Shown here one piece after another: positions 12,906 to 26,329 of a DNA stretch of 64,000 nt (position 1 is its first letter; every line of letters starts with the position of its first letter). The DNA is from Montifringilla adamsi (Eukaryota; Chordata; Aves; Passeriformes; Passeridae): assembly GCA_017590115.1 (NCBI GenBank), contig JAGGNK010003335.1, forward strand, positions 9,664,320 through 9,728,319. The letters are read 5' to 3'. The translations under genes and the position numbers were made by a program. Below the pieces are notes generated by a model, which did not search any database, was not told the origin of the DNA, and saw only the letters and a program-made list of their open reading frames with translations.

Positions 12906-15240
12906 AAGGAGTCTGTGTAGATCAGCATCTGTGTGCTACCCAGCAGAGACTGGACACACATCCTGGCACTGTGCAGTCCAGGGCTGGGGACAGCCAGCTG
13001 ACCCTCACCCAGAGCAGTCCAAATCAGGACAGTCCATCTCTTCTGAAGAGGAGGCAATTGTGTAGTCAGGCTCCAATCTGTAGCCTGTAGTGCACTGTCA
13101 CAGGCAAGAGAGATGTTTCTTCCCTTAGCTGAAAAGACCTTGAACCAAGTTCTCTTTGATCTCCTGACCAAATCTGCAAATTTGCCTCAGCTCCAGCCTG
13201 GGGCACCTGCAAGTCAAAGCCAGCCTGCAGCTCCATTACTGTCCCCTGGGTTTGACCTGCAGCTACAACAGCACTCCTGACTTTGGTTCTCCTGGAAATA
13301 CACAGTCTGTCCAACCCCAGGCTCCTCTCTTTCTCCCTCTCCCACCCTGGACTCCTCTCAGTCCTGCATTGCACCTGCTCCAGCCAGAAGCCCCTCTGGA
13401 GGCAGGGATGCCCTGAGCAGGCTCTGGAGCATCTCCTCTGGCAGCTGCAGCCTCCCTGTGCACATTCACAGTGGCAGCTCAGGCACCACAGCCAGGGGCC
13501 CTGCTATTTCAGTCCTGGCCTGGCTCTGGGAAGCCTCTGGTGGCAGATTGTGTTGTGATTCAGTAATAATGAGAAAAGGTTGGGTGTTCACGGAGCTGTG
13601 CATGCTTACAGCTGACTTAACAGCAGCTAATTAATTTTCCCAGTGTTGTGATTCACTGGGGCAGCATTCTCTCCAACTAAAACCCTCTCCAAAGCTTTGT
13701 CCTGTCAAAGACACTGACAGAGGATGACAGCAGACATCCCTGTTCTCACCCCCTGCTTACACCCCCTCTTTGCTTCTTCCTGATCCTTGGTCTGTTTTTT
13801 GGGTCCAGATGAATATGGAAATGGCCCCTGAAAGAAAGAAAAATAGACTCTACTAAGTCTTGCTGGGATTTTTATGTTCTGCCTCTCCCTCTCAGTGTTT
13901 CTTGGTTAGGATGTTGTGCCTTCAAGTCATGTCTTGATGAGATTTAGACTGGGCACTGAGTCCTGTTAGGGAATCAAACACTGGGGGTAGCAAATGAAGC
14001 TTTTTGGCAATTTGCTTTCAAATGTCTTGGCAACAGGAATAATTTAGATCAAATGAAATATATGGAGAGGAAAGAGGAGGTCATCTCTCAGGCTGGAAAA
14101 GGCAGCTTATGTCATTTGCTCAACAATGGGTTTAAGATATCTGGCTGTCCCGGAGAAGAAAATGTCATGGGTTTCTTCTCCCTTTTCTCTCTTTGATGTA
14201 GGCATTCACTTGGGCTGCAAGAGTTGTTGAGGCTGAGTGGGGCTTTGAGGGAAAAAAAATAAAATCTTGGTGGCACAGACCATCTTTCTTTGCCATTAAA
14301 AAAACCTCATGACAGCCAAAAACCGTGTCAAAGTTTGCAGTCATTGCAATATTTGTACAGGTGTGAGCTACCCCTGGCCTTTGTTTGGTTATGAGAGGGA
14401 GCAGTGGATTGCGTCTCTGAACTTCCTCCATCCTCCCCAGATCCCATGGTGGCAACCTTTATTGGCTAAGGAAGCACAGAATTGATATTTTTGACTTGTC
14501 AATATTCTTGTCCAGCATTTTTTATCCTGCTCTCTCTCATTGCACTCTCCACTTCAGTTGTTTTATTTTTGCTTCTCTTGATTTCCACCTCTACTCCTTT
14601 GTGGCATGACCTTTCCACATCTTTAAGTTCATGGTCTTCATGCTGTATGTTTGATACAGTCTTAAGCAGCTTTGTAGCTGCTTTTCCTCCCTCAGTCCCT
14701 CTGGAGTAGATATCACTCAGTCAGGTCATAATTTCTTCTCCTTCTGTAGATTCCAGCTCCACTTCTCCATCCTGCTGTTGTAACTGAGGTCCCTCAGCCC
14801 CAGACTAACTCCCTGTATCCCTGTCACAAGCTCTGCATGCCTTTGTAGTGATCCTTTGTTGGGCTGCTGTCAACAGCTGAATGCATTTTCTGATATTCTC
14901 CCTCTCTCTGCCATTGCTGAAGCTTTGTTGGTGAATTCAGCCTCACACCCTGGATGTCTGAGCAAGGTGAATGGGAACTTTCTCATCCCTGTCTCTAAGC
15001 CCAGGGAAATGGGCTGGTGAGAAATGGAGATGTTTTCTCCAGCATCAATGCCACAATCATGCTGCCACGTGGGGTTTTGCTTTGGGAGGAGGTGAGAGCC
15101 ACAGCAGGCGCTCCTTTCCTGTATTTTGGTTTGTGCCCTTTGGCTCTTCTGACTCTGGGCACCACTGAGGAGAGTTTGGCCCTGCATCTGCATTTCCTCC
15201 CTCAGGTATCAATACACATTATAAGGGGTCCCTGAGTGCT
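12906..15240. other. Unique non-coding sequence
   Basis: No gene is recognised. A GC-richer patch at about 13190-13550 gives overlapping open frames on both strands that match nothing. A perfect 7-bp inverted repeat with an 8-nt spacer lies at 13639-13660 (CCCAGTG / CACTGGG). The rest is ordinary. Confidence 0.55.
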
Positions 15241-15500
15241 CTCTTCTCCAGGCTAAACCACCCCAGCTCCCTCAGCCCTTGTGCATGAAGTCCCTTGGAC
15301 ATCGTCCTGTGCTGGGCACCCCCCAGGACACCCACATCTTTCTTGTAGTGGGGAGCTCAGCCCTGACACAGGACTCCAGATGTGTCTCACCAGTGACCAC
15401 ATCTGCCCTGCCCTGCTGGCACAGCCTGTGGTCCTGCTGACTGCCTTGCCACGGGGGCACGTTTGCTGGCTTGCATTTAGCTTGTCCACCAGGACAGCGA
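15241..15500 (-). mobile_element. CR1 LINE, internal ORF2 fragment
   Basis: Read on the plus strand this begins with TCTTCTCCAGGCTAAACCAC and CCCAGCTCCCTCAGCC. It continues with TCTTTCTTGTAGTGGGGAGC, a CACCAGTGACC part and a TGCATTTAGCTTGTCCACCAG part. These are the reverse complement of the late reverse-transcriptase region of CR1 ORF2, in the expected order, with small deletions. The reading frame on the minus strand is broken, so it is a relic. It belongs to a segment upstream of the 3' UTR, and neither end of the element is present. Confidence 0.88.
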
Positions 15501-18048
15501 GGTGCACTGCATGCTTCAGTGTCTTTCCATTTAATTTGTGTCATTAGTGTTTCTTCTGGCTGCTGGAGCCATTTCTGTTTGCATTAGAGTGTTCCAGTTT
15601 TCACTGAGTATTATCAGATAGCAATTTGATGTGAAATGGGCAAAAGCTGATTGAAGGGCCAAGGCAATTCTCTCCCTCATCATCTTCCAGAATAAGCACT
15701 GCTGTTGTAAGCTCCAAAAACACCTGTGAATGAAAGAATGTTAAATTCTTGGATGACTTCCAGCATCTATCTGTGGGGAGGATAATCTTTCTGTGAAGAA
15801 AGGATGGAAGCCTGTGTGTATACAAAGGTGACATTAAACTGAGTTACCCTTCCACTCACATTTGTTAATAATCCATTGCCTAGGTTTCAGAGGCTTAAAG
15901 GACCACTGCTAATCCTTTCCTGGGAAAAGGAGCCTTGCACAAGATGGGTTTTCAGGCCCTAGAGACGAGCAAATCTTCCTAAAATATTTTGAATCATTGA
16001 TGGTATTTGTCCCAAGCTTTAATCAGTGCTGTCATACCAGCCTCATTTTCACCCAGGTGACTGTTCCTTGTGGCAGGAGGGTGACACAGTGGCACTTTCA
16101 CATCAGAATGGAGATGTCTCAGCACGGCTGGGAATCCCCAGGGCTTGCCTGGGAGTGATTCAGGTCCTCTGAACAGTGATAGGATCATAGGAGAACTTGC
16201 TTCTGAAACAACAAAAAGGGCTTTCCAAGGTCCTTCAGAGACCTGTCTCTTGATTCAGACTTCCACACTGAACGTGGTAATCATTTCCCTGAGCAAAATT
16301 TCAGAGAATTGCAGCCTCTTCAGCAATCCTTTTTCTATCCTGTTGTTTTTGATAACAGGCTGTTCAACAGGCATGGAAAAAAACTGCCCAACATTTTTCC
16401 TTTGCCTGTAGCAATCCTCAGGTGCTCCCACATTTCCCTCTCCCAGCACCACCAGAAAAACCCTGTGTTCTTCTCCAATGGAAAAAAAAAAATCCCACCC
16501 AGCAAGTGAGAAGTTTCTTTGCTGTGGAGGGTCAGCAGCAGGTGGATTACACCCTGAAAATCCCCTGCCAGTTCTTGGAAAATAGGATTTAGATCTTTGT
16601 ATAAAGGCAACTTTTATTAAACAAACTGCTATCCAGTTGGCTCCCTGGAGTGCTCAGCTACGTGAATTTAGGAAGCTTTTAGCCAGGAAATTGGAAGGAC
16701 ATGGTTATCTGTCACAGGCTTAAAATCCCTGCCACTGCCCCCGGGGGTGATGCCTCTATACAGATGCAGGGAAAAATCCATATGTACTCCAAGCAATGAG
16801 GAGGGGAACATGGCTAGCAGGTGATAATATTTCCATTTAAAATCAAAAGGAATGTCCTTAATTTATCATGAGGTACTTTTGGGTCAGCTAAGAGAATCTG
16901 AGGCTTATAAACACTGCAGCTTTCTGTGCTTACCCATATGAGGGTTTTGTTTGACATGATTGCTTTCCAAAATATTACAGTAATGTGCTGCTGGTAGGAA
17001 GGTTCAGGAAGGAATTGAGCAACAGCCTTGTTTCTGAGGGCAGAAGTGAAGAAGGGTTTGGCCATTACTGGGAGAAAAACTGTACATATGTATTGAATAT
17101 TTTAGAAGAAACACCTGTGGCTGAGGTGCACATCACTGCTCAGATAGACCCCATGGACACAACCTTTGGGCTTAGTCTGGGCTGTTCATATTCCTCAGGG
17201 AAATGAAAAAGCCTGAAGGTTGTCATCCTCTGCCAGCTGCCCAGCTGGAGACCTGGAAACTCTGGGCTGTGGCACACCTGACAGCCTTCATGGGATCGTG
17301 TTTGCCTGGGCTAACATGATTAGGGCATTAAGAGCTGCCACACTGGCATAAATCTGATCAGAGATGCTCTCCTATGGCTGTGCTTCTCTGATGGGGCTGG
17401 GAGCTGTTTGCACTGAGTCGTAGTTGATCTGGTTCTGGAAATCTTGAATGTCATGGATAAAGTCAGCAGAGAACTGAGACTTCTCCAGAACTGGAGCCTG
17501 AGTCCAGACAAATATATCTGAGCTCAGGGAGATAAATTCTAGTTGCAGGGGAAAAAATGGACCCTTTTAACAAACCTTTTTTTTTTTAATTTTTTTTTCC
17601 TCTTGTGGCATTTGAGCCTTTCTGTCCTTGTCCAGAGGGAAGGGTTCTCTGGAGAGAGAGGTGATGTGCCTGCTCTGCTGCACAGCATGTGGGGCTGGGG
17701 AGGACTGGTGGACAGCACTGAGGCCACAGCAGCATTGCAGTCACCTCCCTCCTGATTAATGGGAGCAGACAGGGACCAAATGGGTCATAAATGTGCCCCT
17801 GAGCTGCAGGGGAGCTGCACCCTGTGATGGACCCTGCAGGGCTTGTCCTGACATCATCTGGACGGGGAGCTGCTGGATGGCTGACGTGGGGTCAGGGAAA
17901 GGCTGAGACACACAAAGTTGTCTCAGAAATGCCTTTGGGTCTCACAGCTCAGACACAGCCAGTGACACCCCTGTCTGCTCTCATCCCTCTGGAGGGACAA
18001 GGCTCAGCAGAGCCCCCTGGACATGGCCTGAGTGTGGTTTTTTGTGTG
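15501..18048. other. Unique non-coding sequence
   Basis: No gene is recognised. It holds an A-run near 16482-16491 and a T-rich tract at about 17577-17601. The open frames are all below about 100 codons and unrecognised. The last 300 bp become GC-richer as they approach the minisatellite. Confidence 0.55.
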
Positions 18049-18303
18049 CCTTGCTGGACCCTGCCTTGCTGGACCCTACCTTGCTGAACCCTGCTTTGCT
18101 GAGCTCTGCCTTGCTGGACCCTGCCTTGCTGGACCCTGCCTTGCTAGACCCTGCTTTGCTGAGCTCTGCCTTGCTGGACCCTGCCTTGCTGGACCCTGCC
18201 TTGCTAGACCCTGCTTTGCTGAGCTCTGCCTTGCTGGACCCTGCCTTGCTGAGCTGTGCCTTGCTGGACCCTGCCTTGCTGAGCTGTGCCTTGCTGGACC
18301 CTG
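18049..18303. repeat. 15-bp minisatellite, 17 units, with 60-bp higher-order pattern
   Basis: Seventeen head-to-tail 15-bp units fill 255 bp exactly. The base unit is CCTTGCTGGACCCTG. Variants are CCTTGCTAGACCCTG, CTTTGCTGAGCTCTG and CCTTGCTGAGCTGTG. Units 5-8 and 9-12 repeat the same four-unit order (two base units, the TAGACC variant, the CTTTGC variant), giving a 60-bp higher-order repeat. Units 13-17 alternate the base unit with the GAGCTGTG variant. Since 15 is a multiple of three, frames without a stop run through it on both strands, with LLDPA-type repeats on plus and SKAGS/SKAEL-type repeats on minus. These frames are a side effect of the period, not evidence of a gene. Confidence 0.97.
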
Positions 18304-19871
18304 CTGTGCAGCTCCCCCAGGCCACTCTGCTCACAAACAATAATTGCACATTATCCTTCCCTGCAGAGGTGCAGCCAGGCTGGATATTGCCCTTAGTGTA
18401 TGGAGAAGATGGGTAGAAGGTAATTTTTGAGTTAATGAGACCTTCCAAAACCAAACCTTTCTTAGCAGAGATAATATTCTCCCCTTCTTTGTTTCCCCTC
18501 CCCATCCCCCAGTGCTTCCTTCTTCCCATTCCAGGTGCTCCTGCTTCTGGAAAGACATTTATCATTTCTCCATCTCTAATGGTAGATTTTCCCCCCCTCT
18601 CTTGCTCTCTCATTTTATCTTGCCCAAGGGGTCTGTGCTACCTTTTATTAGCTGACACTTCACTTCTGCAGATGGAAATGACACTAATGGAATGTGGCTG
18701 AGGCTTTATTACAGAAATGCTCTTCGCCCTGCACAAGCAAACTTCCAAATAATCCTGCAGGGAAGGAATAAGCCTTGAAGGCAGCTGCAGGAGCTGTGGA
18801 TGGAAAAGAAGACAGGAGAAGGGACTGATGAGTTAAAAAAGGGAAAAATAAATAGGGAAGGGGGAGAAACAGGCTAGGGTATATTCTTTTGTGTCCAAGA
18901 AGAAAACAAAGTTAGTTTAAGTGAAAATCAGCTGCATTTCATGTCCAAGTTGCTGGCAGAGGTTTCTAGGTGAGAAGATGGGGCAGTGACATTCCTCTGC
19001 TGGCTGTCACTCCTGTCATTGCCCCAGCTTCCTGCCTAAAGCTGTGCCAGTAAAATAGCTGCTGTTCTGTGAGCTTTGGTTGTGTTACTGTGAAAAAAAC
19101 AAAGGGTTTTCAGAGCAGAGGGCTGTGTCACCAAACCCAGCTGTGCTGAGCCAAGCTGGCAGGCCTGGGTCTTTTTGCTTTTCCTGAGTAAGAAATCCAG
19201 CCTGTGACACACTGAGAGGTGACATCACTGTGTCCTTGCACTCTGGTCCCTCCTTAACTTTGGTGAGGCCAGACCATCTCTCTGCACCCTGAGAAGGAGA
19301 TGTGAACACTTGCAAAGGACCCCTGAGAGCTGTTCTTGAATCCTGCCCCTTGGCTGTTGCCAACTCAAAACCCCAAAAACCCCAGGACATAATGAAAACC
19401 AAATGGTTGCAGAGATAAAGTGCCAGAAGAGAAAGAATAAACATCTGGGAAGGGAGCAGGGCAGCAGACTGGGAAGACTTAGAGAAGGTGAGAGGAGTGA
19501 CGTTTGCTTAGCAGCAGCCTCTGTGGTTGTTTTTCTGTGTTATTGATGCTTGCTTTTCCCTCCCACTTTTATTTTCATGGTGAGTCTATTACCTCTATGG
19601 CTCATTAGGCAACAAGATGCTAATGCTGCCTGTAAAGCTGCAGGATAGATAACCCCCCTTCTCTGTTCTTCTCTATGCCTTTTTTCTTTATTAGATATCT
19701 ATTTTTGCTTTGCTTTGTTTTGTTTCCTCTCCATGTCATCATCTTCCCCTGGCTCCCTTCATTCATAGTGTAGCTCAAAGGAGAATGATTTCAGGAGTTG
19801 GCAACTTTCTTTGCTCTCTCCTTCTCCTGCTGAAGGAATGTATTCCATCTTTTAGACCAGTTAACCCTATT
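18304..19871. other. Unique non-coding sequence
   Basis: No gene is recognised. Pyrimidine-rich tracts lie near 18475-18535 and 18590-18625. A purine-rich patch lies at about 18790-18890. Open frames are short and unrecognised. Confidence 0.55.
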
Positions 19872-19982
19872 TAAAAATCAACAACAACAAAAAAACCCCA
19901 AAACAAAAAACCAAAACAACAACAACAAACCCAAAACCCCAAACAAACAAAAAAACCCCCACCAAAACCAAAACAAAAACCC
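19872..19982. repeat. A/C low-complexity tract
   Basis: About 110 bp consist almost only of A and C in irregular AAC, AAAC and AAAACCCC blocks. The opposite strand is T/G-rich with scattered runs of three to five Gs. It may be a decayed poly(A)-like tail or a microsatellite that has drifted. No adjacent retrocopied gene is recognised. Confidence 0.9.
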
Positions 19983-22900
19983 AGCTGTGACCTACTGAGA
20001 GATGTTACATTGGGGAATGATTCCAGCCTGTGTATTGACCAGTTTGAATTGGCAGGAGACCCAGGTGGGGACAGGAGTTAATTAACCCAGACTCAAAGAT
20101 GCAATGGAAACAGAAACATTTGTGTTGATCCACAGCAGAAAAGGCAACACAAGCAGCCAGTTTGTGGCTGGTTCTCCCTGCTCACTTGCTGGCTCCCAGA
20201 CTAGCTGGCTCACTCCTTGTAAAGCCACTGCCAAGTGTCCTCCTCTTCACTGTGACCCTGGCTCCTTCCAGAGCAGCTTCCACCCAGAGGAGGGCTGGCC
20301 CCTGGGGACATGTGTGCAGTCACCCCCACACATCCATCACCTGTGTGCCTCTGATTGCAGATGAGAATTTTATTTATAGCACAACCTTTCTTTCTTCCTT
20401 CACCAAAGCACTTAAGGGTGTTGTACATCATCATAATAAAAGCCATTACAGTAAAATATTACCTCTAGAATCTTTGAAAATGAAAGGCAGGCAGAGGAAG
20501 CTCAGAGAAAGAGGGAGAAGCAAGGGCAGGAGTAGAGAGTGGGCATCTTACATATTGAGGTGCCAGAAAGGCCATATTGTAGGTGGAGCCTGGGGAATCA
20601 CATAAAGGTCTTGGGAATCTTTGCAGAAATGGGGTTAGACAGAAGCAGACAAAGCTTGGACAGAAATGGAGAGGATGGCATGGATTGATTCACTGGATTG
20701 GTGCACCCCAAACCTGGGAAGAGTCTGGAGGAATGTCTGGGGCTTGGGGTGAGACTGTGCCTCTGCCCAGTCTCCTTCCCACCTTTGTCCAGCAAATTCT
20801 TCCTTGTGGGAGGGGCAGTGGTGAATTTGAGGAAGGAGCTCAAATCTTTTTCACATCGAGAGCCCACCACTGGCAGCAGACGTGGGCTGTGATGGTGGGA
20901 GAGATGAACAGATGGGGACTAGACCTGGCCTGAACTCTGTTTTTCAGTTTTCCCTGCTATTTTGTTTCCTACTGTTCCCTTCCTCTTATTTCTTGAAGTC
21001 TTTTCTGGATGAAAGTAATCTTTCATTTTCTGTTTATAGAGCTATTCTTTGGTGTAGTTCAGGCTTTTTTTGCACATCTCCTCAGGGCAGTGTGGTTTTT
21101 TGTTTGTTCTTTAGGCTCAGTTACACAGGCAGCTTAGTCTCCCTTGTCCTCCTCTCCTGTTCTACCCAGACATGTTTATCCCCAAAGCCCAGCACTGTGC
21201 TCCTGATCATTTTGGGTAGCCAGAATCTGGCTGTACATCCACAACTGGAGCCTGCCCACAGCAGAGGCAGTGCTTGTTCATTGTGCAGTCATGAAGAGAC
21301 ACCAGAGAATGTGCTGACCTTGTGATAATTAATGGGTTGTGGGGTAATGGTTCTGTGTGACGCATTACAGAAACGGCATCCAGCACTTCTACATTTAGGG
21401 TAATTGAAAATCTGAGACGTTTATTATCTTGGGCACACTACAGTAACTTTGGTCTTTAAATCTTAAATTAATCATTTCAGACATTTACAGGAAGAAAACA
21501 AAGGGCTGGCAAATAAGGGAGATTCAAGCAGTCCATGGACTGGTCCCCCCAAGGAAGGGCTCCACTGCTGTGTGCTATTCCTCTGGGAGACCTGGGGAGC
21601 TGGTGCTGGATCAGCAAAGCCTGGACCTTTCTTAGTCATTGTGGTGGCTGGCCAGAGTCTCCTCAGTCAGTAAAAAGCTCCTCAGGATAATGCCTGTGGA
21701 GAAAGTGCATCCAAAAACCCACAGGGGTTGAGGAACCACTAACCTCTCTTCTTTGCTATATCCCAGAGCTGTGACTCCAACCACTGCTCAAAAATCTCTC
21801 TGGAGCTTGTACCCCATGGGCCCTGTGGTGGTGAAGCTGCTGGAGCCCAGATAAGAGTTTGCCACAGTTTAAACATTCTGTGACCTTTCCCAGAGATCAG
21901 AGCCTCTTTTGGGGCAGGTTTGTCCCTCACTGGTGTGGATGGTGATGAGCTGTTCCCACTGCAATGCCAAGAGCAATCCCTGCAGCGGCTGCTGCATCCC
22001 TGGTGTAGAGCACCAGCCTGGCTCCCTGAGCACCTTGCAGGGTTTGCTCAGGTGAGCAGAGACAATTTTCTGTGAGAATCACTTTGCCAGTTGAGTGCTC
22101 TGGCGTGGAACAACCCATCATTACGGTCTCACCTGCTATTTGTGTGCAGAGCAGGTTGCACAATTAAGGGGAGAGATCTGTAATAGCCAGCCCTAAGTAA
22201 AGGGATTGTAAGCAGGCTAATAGAATCCATTCCCCTCAGCTGCTCCATTACAGCAGTGCCCCACACTGAGCTTTGCTTCACAAAGAGGAACCACATTAAT
22301 TTTCACTCTGTTATTTTAAAACAAGCAGACAAACAACTGCTTGTTTTAGCCTTCTCCTCCCACTCACTTGTGAGAATGGGAGGGGGTGACACAGAGTGGT
22401 ACAAAATTTAAAAAAATGGGGAAAAAAAGACAAATCCAGAAGAGAGCTAAAAATCTTAGAATCTCTATGAAAGATATTTTCCAGTGCTCTGCTTCCTTCC
22501 CTGTCCATAACTTCTTAGGTACAGTGTACTGATGAGAATTAGTGTGACTTTTCTTTGGTGGGAGAAAAGTCAGTGGTGGGAGCAGGGAGAATTCAAGCAT
22601 CCAAATTTAGGGAATGCAACACTGTGCTCCACCCAGGAGCCCAGGCTTCATGTGCAGTTGTACTGATCTTGAGAGTTTGTGTTTCCCCTGTAGCTATAGA
22701 GGGAGGCAAAGATTATTGCCTGTAACCCCCAAGAGCACAGAGAAGTCCAGCTGGAGTTTCCTCTTTAGCTTTTCTTTTGTCCGCCTTTCTTTCCTCTTTC
22801 AATCCTTCAAAGTGTGGTGGAAGGATTGTTTTACTCTCCTCCGGATGGTGTGTTTAATCTCTAGTTAGGATTTCTCCTTTCATCTGCCATGGGCCAGGTT

Positions 22901-25900
22901 ACAAACCTCAGATTTGAAATGAGAGTGGTGATAACAGAGGTGGTGCATGTCAGAGGCTGGGCTTGCTGCCTTTCAGGCTGACTGGAAAAGTCAAAGAGAA
23001 AATAAATATAAACAGCAACATTGTGATGTCCTTGAGTAGCTGAGAGGAAAGAGCCTTGGCCAGGACCGTTGGCTTGATGGGGTGATAAGAAGATTTGCTC
23101 CTGCAGCTCCTTCCCCCTCTATTCACATTTCATTTGCAGCTTCTGAGTGAGATTCCCAAATGCTTCCTAAACCCAAGATATGCTGGGATTTTATGGTCAC
23201 TATTGCCTCACGCAAGATTGACAGTCATTTCACTCTGCAATGCTAGCCTCTCTCAAATTGGCGTTGTTATTCCTAAGGGCCAGTCGTGCTTTCTCTATTC
23301 TGAAAGAAATCCTTGCTAAATTCAGTTCTTGTACCTAAAATTTCCCAGGCACTTATTAAATGATTCCTGTCAATAATATTTACAGGTTTGTAAGATGCAG
23401 CAAAAAATGCTATTTCCTTCCAGCCATATCTGCCTCTCCCACAGCACATGATAAGGAGTCAAGGACAAATAGACAGATAGTCTGAAGACTGGCTTGATCA
23501 GTGCCTCTGTACTAAATGTTCCTGCTCCTGCCTGGAAATGACAGTCCAATTTCATGAATCTGAAGTCTGACACCTCCCACAGGTGCTACTTCACTTTTTG
23601 TTTCCTTCCTTTTGATTTCTCTTTGAAAATCCCAGTTCATTTCATGGTCAGAGAACCCCGTCTTTGGTCCCCTCTGTTCATCAGAGCCCTTCATAACCTG
23701 GCATAGGATGAAAGGGGTGTATAGATAATTTATGGGAAATCAGTAATTGAATCTTGGCTGTTCTCGTAAATCATATCACCCAGCTATCAAACAGCCGTGG
23801 GTAGCGTAACATATTCCAAAACCTGCATAATTGATGACTCCCCTGCAATAGTCCAGCACACACAACTGGTGATTTTTCCTTCCTCTCAACAGTGTTTTGA
23901 AGTTTTCAGTGAGGCAAGCTCAGTACCTGAGCAGACCTGCAAAGAGAATGGCCAAAGTCGTTAAGGAAAAGATGCTGATAAAAGGAGAATGCAATCCAAA
24001 TTGAGGGGAAAATGAATCCTTCATGCTTTTTCCTAAAGGGATTGGGAATGATGAAAGCACCTGAGGAGGGAAGCTTTATCTGAGGCTGGTTTATGGGTGG
24101 TGTTTATGCACCAGAGAGGTGCCTGTGACAATGGGGTGTGAGGGAAGCTGTTACAGGCAGCAAACAGGAGAGCATCACTCGCCTCGAGGCTCCTGCTGAA
24201 ACCCTCCCCTCAGCACATCCTGAAGGCACATCCTCCTCACCCACTGTGGGCTGGGGTCAAGTGCCAGTGAAGTGCTTCAAATTTATTTCATCCAGCTCCT
24301 GATTGGGATTGGAGTGCTGGTGTCAGTAGAGGCAGCTCATGTTTTTGTCACATGCTGTTTCCCTCTCCACCTCCAACACTGCAGCAGCCCAGGTGAATTA
24401 AAGAGGCCAAGAAGGATGAGAAAATCCATGACAGAGTGTTGTGCACTGGGGAGACACAGACTTGGACTTTGATAGAATCCCCCTGGGTGTAACCTGGCTG
24501 TGAAAGCAGCTACTGACTTCACCTGCTTTGGGTTCTCAGCCTGCAGCCCCTGTGGCCACACATGGCCAGGCAGACAGGCTGTTACAGCAAGAGCTTTTCT
24601 GCCGTTTGCTAAGCAAGGAAAAAAGCATTTTTGTACCCTGGCTAACCCTGCCTGCACAGCCTAGGGCTGTGTGCTTTATGGCTGAGCCTGTAACAGCGTC
24701 TGCAGCTGTCACAGAAACCTGCAGGCTGTCTTGTGCACTAGAGCTGCTGTAGAAAATGATGCTCTGTTTTGGCAGAAAAGAGGTCCTGCAAGCCAGGAGC
24801 AAAGCACATCGAGTGATGTGTGGCTTTTCCCATCTAGTTAACCAAGGTGTTTCTGAGGCCTGTTGGAAATGTATGGCAGATTTACACAACCCAGAGAGAC
24901 ATGGTAATGTACTGTTTGGTGTGTGCTGCTGGCTGGATGTTTGTTTAAGCCCACAGTGCTGCTGTTTCAACACAGAGCAGCCTTCCCTGTTTCTCCTGAG
25001 GGAAAAATAATTTTTCTTTAAGTTTCACAGCTCTTTAGTACTGGAGACCAAGGGACCTGAGGCCAACTTACCTTGCAAAAGCCCTTTAGGGGTGTGCCCT
25101 CATTAAAGTTTTAGGGGGCAGTTTTTAAGGAAATCTCTTGATCATCCCCTCCTGGTGCTGTTTTTGAACTGGGGAGTGGCGTGTGAGGCAGAGGGGGAGC
25201 AATGTCCATCTGGGAAAATGACAGAGCTTTATCCCAGTGAAGCAAGGCTCTCTCTGCTTGTAAATACAACACAGTGAACCCTGGAACTGAACTGTGCCAT
25301 ACAGGGACTCTGTAACCTGAGTTAGGGATGCAAACTTCTTCAAAAGTCAGCTTAAAAAAAAATTTGCTATCATTTTTATGAAGTGCTGACCAAAAAAGAA
25401 GCTCCCAAAGAGATTAACAGTTTTCATACTTAGCCATAATTCAGCCTGGAGTGACATGAGGTTCCAGTACGCTGTGGACTCTTGGATCAGGATGCAGCTG
25501 CAGCATCTCCTCTGCACCTCTGCCATGGCCCAGGACACCCACCCAAAAATGTGCCCTTCCATCTGCTATTTGGCCATTATTCTTGTGGGTGCTTTGTTCA
25601 CTGCCACTGTTAAACAGAAAATCAGACAGGTGCTCTGAGGTTTGAAGATCTGTCCTAGGATTTAATTGAAAAGTTTTTGCTAAATTTGTTTGCTTGTGTT
25701 TAAAATGAAAAAAAAAATCCCCTGAAGGGAATAAGAGTTTTAAATTCTACCACTACTGAAGAATTTATGTGCTCTGAATTTTAAGTTCAGGGTTTGGTTG
25801 TTTGCTTTAGTTGCAGGGAAGCCATACACAGATTTTCTGCTTCCCTGGCCCATCACAAAGCACTGGTTCCACTGTCCCCTCCAAGTGCTGCTGCAGAGCT

Positions 25901-26329
25901 GCCTCATTGTGACTCTGTTTCCAGAGAAGTTTTCATAAATTCACTCCCATCTTCGAGCTTCCTGTGGCTTCCTCTGGGGAGGAACCCCATGACCTGTCCT
26001 GACCTCTCCTCTCAGCAGAGCACAGATGAGGGATGCCAACCTTAACAAAGACATCACCAAGCTTTGTTAAACAGTGACTCAACAGAAACAAACCAAGTGG
26101 AAAACACCAAGTGACACTCCATCGGACACTTGTGTCCCTGGGAATTACAGGGGTCTCAATACCAGCCTAAAATACTCCCCTGAAGAGAGCTGGGGGAGGG
26201 TTTGAACTGCAGCTACCAAAATCATGGTGGGGAGCACCACATGCCCAGGCAAGGAGGGAATCCAGAGGTACCCACGGTGAGAAGCAGCGCTGCAGGATGC
26301 TCTGCAGTGGTGGACATCACCCAGCAGTG
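19983..26329. other. Unique non-coding sequence
   Basis: A 6.3-kb stretch without a recognisable gene or mobile element. Open frames reach 147 codons (20162-20605, 20882-21325 plus; 145 codons minus at 24536-24973), but none resembles a protein family. Two short blocks stand out by composition: an AT-rich one with several TAAT cores at about 21330-21480, and one at about 23750-23870 that mixes CpGs with homeodomain-type cores. Both could be regulatory, which comparison with other birds would show. An A-run lies near 25708-25717. Confidence 0.55.

Noticed and set aside
17981..18613. 210-codon minus-strand frame and 103/124-codon plus-strand frames with repeated pentapeptides
   Set aside because: All run through the 15-bp minisatellite. 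A period divisible by three keeps frames open on both strands, and flanking parts show no protein family.
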